Origin: Devosia sp.
Lineage (GTDB): Bacteria; Pseudomonadota; Alphaproteobacteria; Rhizobiales; Devosiaceae
Reading direction: 5' to 3'
DNA: 7,510 bases
NCBI GenBank assembly: GCA_028290245.1
Contig: JAQGKG010000076.1
Location: 1-7,510, forward strand
Shown piece by piece: positions 4,818 through 7,510 of the stretch (the stretch's first letter is position 1; every line of letters begins with the position of its first letter). The notes below the pieces were generated by a model. The model saw nothing but the letters and a program-made list of their open reading frames with translations, was not told the DNA's origin and did not search any database. The position numbers and the translations under genes were made by a program.

Positions 4818-5372
4818 ATGGCCTATGATCTCGCAGACATCAAAACCCGCATGCAGAAGTCCATCACGTCGCTACGTGAAGAACTGGCTGGCCTGCGGAC
4901 CGGCCGCGCGAGTGCAAGTCTGTTGGAGCCTGTGAGCGTTGAAGCCTATGGTTCGCGCACGCCGCTGAGCCAGCTCGCCACGGTTACCGTACCGGAGCCG
5001 CGCATGTTGAGCGTGCAGGTTTGGGATCGTTCACTGGCCATGGCTGTGGAAAAGGCCATTCGCGATAGCGGTTTGGGTCTTAACCCGATCGGCGAGGGCC
5101 AGGTCATTCGCGTGCCGTTGCCCGAGCTCAACGAGCAGCGTCGCAAGGAATTGGCCAAGGTTGCGCATAACTATGCCGAGGCCGCCCGGGTCGCCGTACG
5201 TCACATTCGTCGCGACGGCATGGATGCCCTCAAGAAGGCCGAGAAGGATAGCGTTTTGAGCCAGGATGATGCCCGTGTGCAGGCCGATCTGGTGCAGAAG
5301 GCAACCGACGCATCGGTGTCCGAAATCGATCAGGTCGTCGCCGCCAAGGAAGCTGAAATCCTGCAGGTCTAA
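4818..5372 (+). CDS. frr: Ribosome recycling factor
   Basis: RRF, 184 residues, acts with EF-G to split the post-termination ribosome. Domain I is the long three-helix bundle at both ends; domain II is the beta-rich middle (about residues 31-103). Conserved pieces include GLRTGRAS (25-32), the EAYG.RTPL.QLATV turn (42-56), VPEPRMLSVQVWD (58-70), the NPIGEGQVIRVPLPELNEQRRKEL segment (89-112, described by its ends N89 and L112) and the VRHIRRDG stretch with R131-R132, matching the Arg important for ribosome binding. The ATG at 4818 is chosen because GAAGGA lies 9 nt upstream and because the MA.D.ADI start is typical; an upstream in-frame start would overlap pyrH. It is the second gene of the pyrH operon. 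Confidence 0.98.
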   Translation: MAYDLADIKTRMQKSITSLREELAGLRTGRASASLLEPVSVEAYGSRTPLSQLATVTVPEPRMLSVQVWDRSLAMAVEKAIRDSGLGLNPIGEGQVIRVPLPELNEQRRKELAKVAHNYAEAARVAVRHIRRDGMDALKKAEKDSVLSQDDARVQADLVQKATDASVSEIDQVVAAKEAEILQV

Positions 5373-5401
5373 GTCGGCTGCGCTGCGCCAGGAGGGCGTA
5401 G

Positions 5402-6163
5402 ATGTCCATTGATCCAGTCATGAACGTTGACGTAGCGCAGCGCCCGCGCTTGCGCATTCCGACGCATCTTGGCGTGATTATGGATGGCAATGGGCGCTGG
5501 GCGAAGGCACGCGGCAAGCGCCGCACCGAGGGCCATATCGAGGGCGTCAAGTCGCTGCGCAACCTCGTCGAATACTGCATCAACTATGGTGTGGGGTATG
5601 TGACGGTGTTCAGCTTTTCGTCCGAGAACTGGGCCCGCCCGAAGGATGAGATTTCCTTCATCTTCAATCTTTTGCGCCGTTTTGTTGCGTCGGACCTGCA
5701 AAAACTGATCCGCAACAATGTGCGGGTGCGCATTATCGGAAGTCGCGACGGGCTTGAACCCAGCCTGATCCGCCTGATCGACGACGTGGAAGCCAAGACA
5801 GCAGCCAATTCTGGGCTCGTGCTGGTCGTTGCATTCAACTATGGCGGCAAAGCCGAGATCGCCGACGCGGCCCGCCATCTGGCGCGCGAAGTCGCCGCCG
5901 GTCGACTGTCTCCCGAGGATATTACCGAAGAGCTGATTTCCGCATCGCTTTATACCGCTGGCCTGCCAGACCCCGAACTGATCATTCGCACTAGCGGTGA
6001 GCAGCGCATTTCCAATTTCCTGCTCTGGCAGTCCGCCTACGCGGAATTTGTTGTCCTTGAAGAAAACTGGCCAGATTTCAATGAGGCCAGCTTCGTCAAG
6101 GTGCTTGAGACATTCGCGCAGCGCGACAGGCGCTTTGGCGGTATCGAGGCGGCACAATCTTGA
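5402..6163 (+). CDS. uppS: Di-trans,poly-cis-undecaprenyl-diphosphate synthase
   Basis: This 253-residue cis-prenyltransferase adds eight isopentenyl units to farnesyl diphosphate, making the C55 lipid carrier precursor for peptidoglycan and other envelope polymers. Family regions are in order: HLGVIMDGNGRWA (22-34) with the metal- and substrate-binding Asp at D28, TVFSFSSENWARP (68-80), FNYGGKAEI (145-153), and the C-terminal PDPELIIRTSGEQRISNFLLWQ region (189-210) with the conserved Arg and Ser, ending in QSAYAEF. AGGAGG lies 6 nt before the ATG. Gap to frr is 29 nt, and the TGA overlaps the TTG start of cdsA. Gene order and motifs make a eukaryote-type dehydrodolichyl variant unlikely. Confidence 0.98.
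   Translation: MSIDPVMNVDVAQRPRLRIPTHLGVIMDGNGRWAKARGKRRTEGHIEGVKSLRNLVEYCINYGVGYVTVFSFSSENWARPKDEISFIFNLLRRFVASDLQKLIRNNVRVRIIGSRDGLEPSLIRLIDDVEAKTAANSGLVLVVAFNYGGKAEIADAARHLAREVAAGRLSPEDITEELISASLYTAGLPDPELIIRTSGEQRISNFLLWQSAYAEFVVLEENWPDFNEASFVKVLETFAQRDRRFGGIEAAQS
6146..6149 (+). promoter_or_regulatory. cdsA: Ribosome binding site of cdsA inside uppS
   Basis: GAGG lies 10 nt before TTG 6160, near the upper end of useful spacing. With the 4-base overlap TTGA, this favours translation of cdsA by ribosomes finishing uppS. Confidence 0.5.
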
Positions 6164-7020
6164 CTGATCCGAGCCAACCCGCTCCAGACACTAACCCAAT
6201 CCGCCGCCGAAGCTGGGCCGATCTCGGGCCCCGGCTGCTATCCGCCGCCGTCCTGGTCGCGCTGACCGCCAGCACGCTGTATATCGGCGGCGTCGTATTC
6301 GCCGTCGTGGTGGGGGCTATCTTTGCGCTCGCCTATCGCGAGTGGGAAACCATGGTAACGCGAGCGCCGCTAACCGCGGGTGGCTGGCTGCTGATCGGGC
6401 TAGTGGCGCTATCAGGCGTGATGTATCCCTTTGTCGGACCGCAAGGGACGATAGCGGTCATTGCTGTCGCTGCAGTCATTGCCCTCGGCATGCGCGGTGA
6501 GGCAGCGCTGTGGCGTGTTATCGGCCTCGTCATCTATGGCGCAATCATCATTGCAGCGCTGGCCATGCGTGGTGACACGATGGCCGGTGTCTGGGCAGGC
6601 GTCTATCTGGGCACAGTAGTTTGGATGACCGATTCCGCCGCCTTCTTTACCGGTCGCCAGATCGGTGGCGAAAAGCTCGCGCCGGACATTTCACCATCCA
6701 AGACCTGGTCTGGTGCGGCCGGTGGCTTGGCGCTCGGCACGGCTTCCGGACTTGTGGTGTGGGTTCTGGTGACGGATTCGCCATGGTGGATCGGCCTGTT
6801 GCTGGCCGCGACGATCAGCGTGCTTGGCCAGCTTGGCGATCTTAGCGAGAGTGCGGTGAAGCGGCATTTCCGCATCAAGGATAGCGGCGACCTGATCCCC
6901 GGCCATGGCGGCCTGATGGATCGGCTCGACAGCCTCACATTCGGCATTTTGCTGGTGCTGCTGGTGGGTGCGCTGCACGCGGGATTTGGCTCGGTAGCCG
7001 AAGGCCTGCTTTATTGGTAG
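6160..7020 (+). CDS. cdsA: Phosphatidate cytidylyltransferase (CDP-diglyceride synthase)
   Basis: CdsA, 286 residues, is a multi-pass inner-membrane enzyme that makes CDP-diacylglycerol from phosphatidate and CTP, the branch point of phospholipid synthesis. After a hydrophilic N-terminus come about eight hydrophobic segments (roughly 25-60, 74-112, 118-136, 143-160, 186-205, 209-224, 259-273). The conserved TDSAAFFTGRQIGGEKLAPD region (157-176) and the PROSITE-type signature SAVKR....KDSGDLIPGHGG..DRLD (231-257) hold the Asp and Lys residues for metal and phosphate binding. The start is TTG at 6160, sharing TTGA with the uppS stop; no ATG or GTG lies near it, and the next Met would remove the first hydrophobic segments. 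rseP follows 29 nt later. Confidence 0.96.
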   Translation: MTDPSQPAPDTNPIRRRSWADLGPRLLSAAVLVALTASTLYIGGVVFAVVVGAIFALAYREWETMVTRAPLTAGGWLLIGLVALSGVMYPFVGPQGTIAVIAVAAVIALGMRGEAALWRVIGLVIYGAIIIAALAMRGDTMAGVWAGVYLGTVVWMTDSAAFFTGRQIGGEKLAPDISPSKTWSGAAGGLALGTASGLVVWVLVTDSPWWIGLLLAATISVLGQLGDLSESAVKRHFRIKDSGDLIPGHGGLMDRLDSLTFGILLVLLVGALHAGFGSVAEGLLYW

Positions 7021-7049
7021 CCGTTATTGGCTCCGGTTGAAGGACGACA

Positions 7050-7510
7050 ATGCCTGATTACCTGCTCTGGATAAATGTTTTCTGGATACTCGCGATTGTC
7101 GTCTTTGTGCACGAGATGGGCCACTACCTCGTGGCTCGATGGAATGGCGTAGCCATTGATGCGTTTTCGATCGGTTTTGGACCAGAGCTGATCGGGTGGA
7201 ATGACAAGCAAGGCACGCGCTGGAAAATTTCGGCGATTCCGCTGGGTGGTTATGTTCGGTTCGCTGGAGACATGAATGTCGCCAGCGTTCCTGACCCGGA
7301 CGCACTTGCGAATGCAGATCCGAGTGTTGCTCCACACTTGTTTGCCAACAAGAACGTCTGGCGGCGGATATCGGTTGTTGCCGCAGGGCCGCTAGCCAAT
7401 GTGTTGCTTACGTTCTTGGTCCTCTATGCGCTGCTGCTGGGATACGGTCGTTATACCGTTCCCCCTATAGTTGGTGAGGTTATCGTCGGCTCGGTGGCTG
7501 AGGCAAGATC
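7050..7510 (+). CDS. rseP: RseP/MmpA-type site-2 zinc metalloprotease, 5' part
   Basis: The window ends after 153 codons and 2 bases of this open frame, with no stop. The protein is an inner-membrane intramembrane protease of the S2P family, which in E. coli cuts the anti-sigma factor RseA and in Caulobacter (MmpA) cuts PodJ. TM1 (about residues 5-20) runs into the zinc motif HEMGH (H21, E22, H25). The family segments GFGPELIGW (42-50) and IPLGGYVRFAGD (63-74) follow; AAGPLAN (111-117) starts the second long hydrophobic stretch (to about 131), and PPIVGEVIVGSVAEA (138-152) looks like the beginning of a PDZ domain. GAAGGA at 7039-7044 lies 5 nt before the ATG. The position after cdsA is the usual one, normally followed by bamA. 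Confidence 0.95.
   Translation, partial: MPDYLLWINVFWILAIVVFVHEMGHYLVARWNGVAIDAFSIGFGPELIGWNDKQGTRWKISAIPLGGYVRFAGDMNVASVPDPDALANADPSVAPHLFANKNVWRRISVVAAGPLANVLLTFLVLYALLLGYGRYTVPPIVGEVIVGSVAEAR

Noticed and set aside
4298..4819. A 173-codon minus-strand open frame across pyrH
   Set aside because: Opposite a gene with all UMP kinase motifs, and no protein family is visible in the antisense product.
5369..6157. A 262-codon minus-strand open frame across uppS
   Set aside because: It lies fully opposite uppS, with no recognisable domain; a shadow of the real gene.
1..7510. CRISPR array, tRNA, rRNA, insertion sequence, toxin-antitoxin or defence system
   Set aside because: I found no regularly spaced repeats, tRNA-like folds, transposase motifs or accessory gene pairs; every sizeable coding region is a core gene or the single response regulator.

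Overview
The window is an ordinary housekeeping stretch of an alphaproteobacterial chromosome, most likely Hyphomicrobiales (Rhizobiales). A Devosiaceae-like organism is my guess from overall protein similarity and was not tested by any search. The signs are high-GC coding sequence, the order rpsB-tsf-pyrH-frr-uppS-cdsA-rseP, a rhizobial-style CTTGCC-N17-CTATAT promoter before rpsB, and an intergenic palindromic element containing AAAGTGGACACCGGTTTTGC, which I recall as common between genes in Rhizobiales.

Left part (1-1682). The window opens inside dnaE, the replicative DNA polymerase III alpha subunit. The last 360 codons are open, but an in-frame TAG lies at 17-19, inside the conserved 'EF-x-AASMT' stretch. 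A hairpin with a T tract on the minus strand separates dnaE from a convergent gene for a stand-alone receiver-domain response regulator (1260-1682, minus, GTG start).

Middle (1683-4078). The divergent region carries a good promoter and a leader of about 130 nt for rpsB with three consecutive stem-loops, two of them capped by GNRA tetraloops. rpsB (ribosomal protein S2) and tsf (EF-Ts) follow as a translation operon, with two perfect hairpins in their 72-nt gap. After tsf come a GC-rich hairpin, a repeat-like palindromic element and a 7-bp intrinsic terminator.

Right part (4079-7510). A tightly packed operon runs pyrH (UMP kinase), frr (ribosome recycling factor), uppS (undecaprenyl diphosphate synthase), cdsA (CDP-diglyceride synthase) and rseP (site-2 protease, cut off by the window end). 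Gaps are 19 nt (pyrH-frr), 29 nt (frr-uppS), a 4-nt overlap (uppS-cdsA) and 29 nt (cdsA-rseP). The cluster joins pyrimidine nucleotide supply, ribosome recycling, the lipid carrier for peptidoglycan, phospholipid precursor synthesis and envelope-stress proteolysis. dxr, which often sits in this cluster in other proteobacteria, is absent from it here.

I see no mobile element, CRISPR array, tRNA, rRNA or new defence or metabolic system. The points most worth a second look are the dnaE stop codon, the structured rpsB leader, the rpsB-tsf hairpins and the palindromic element after tsf.
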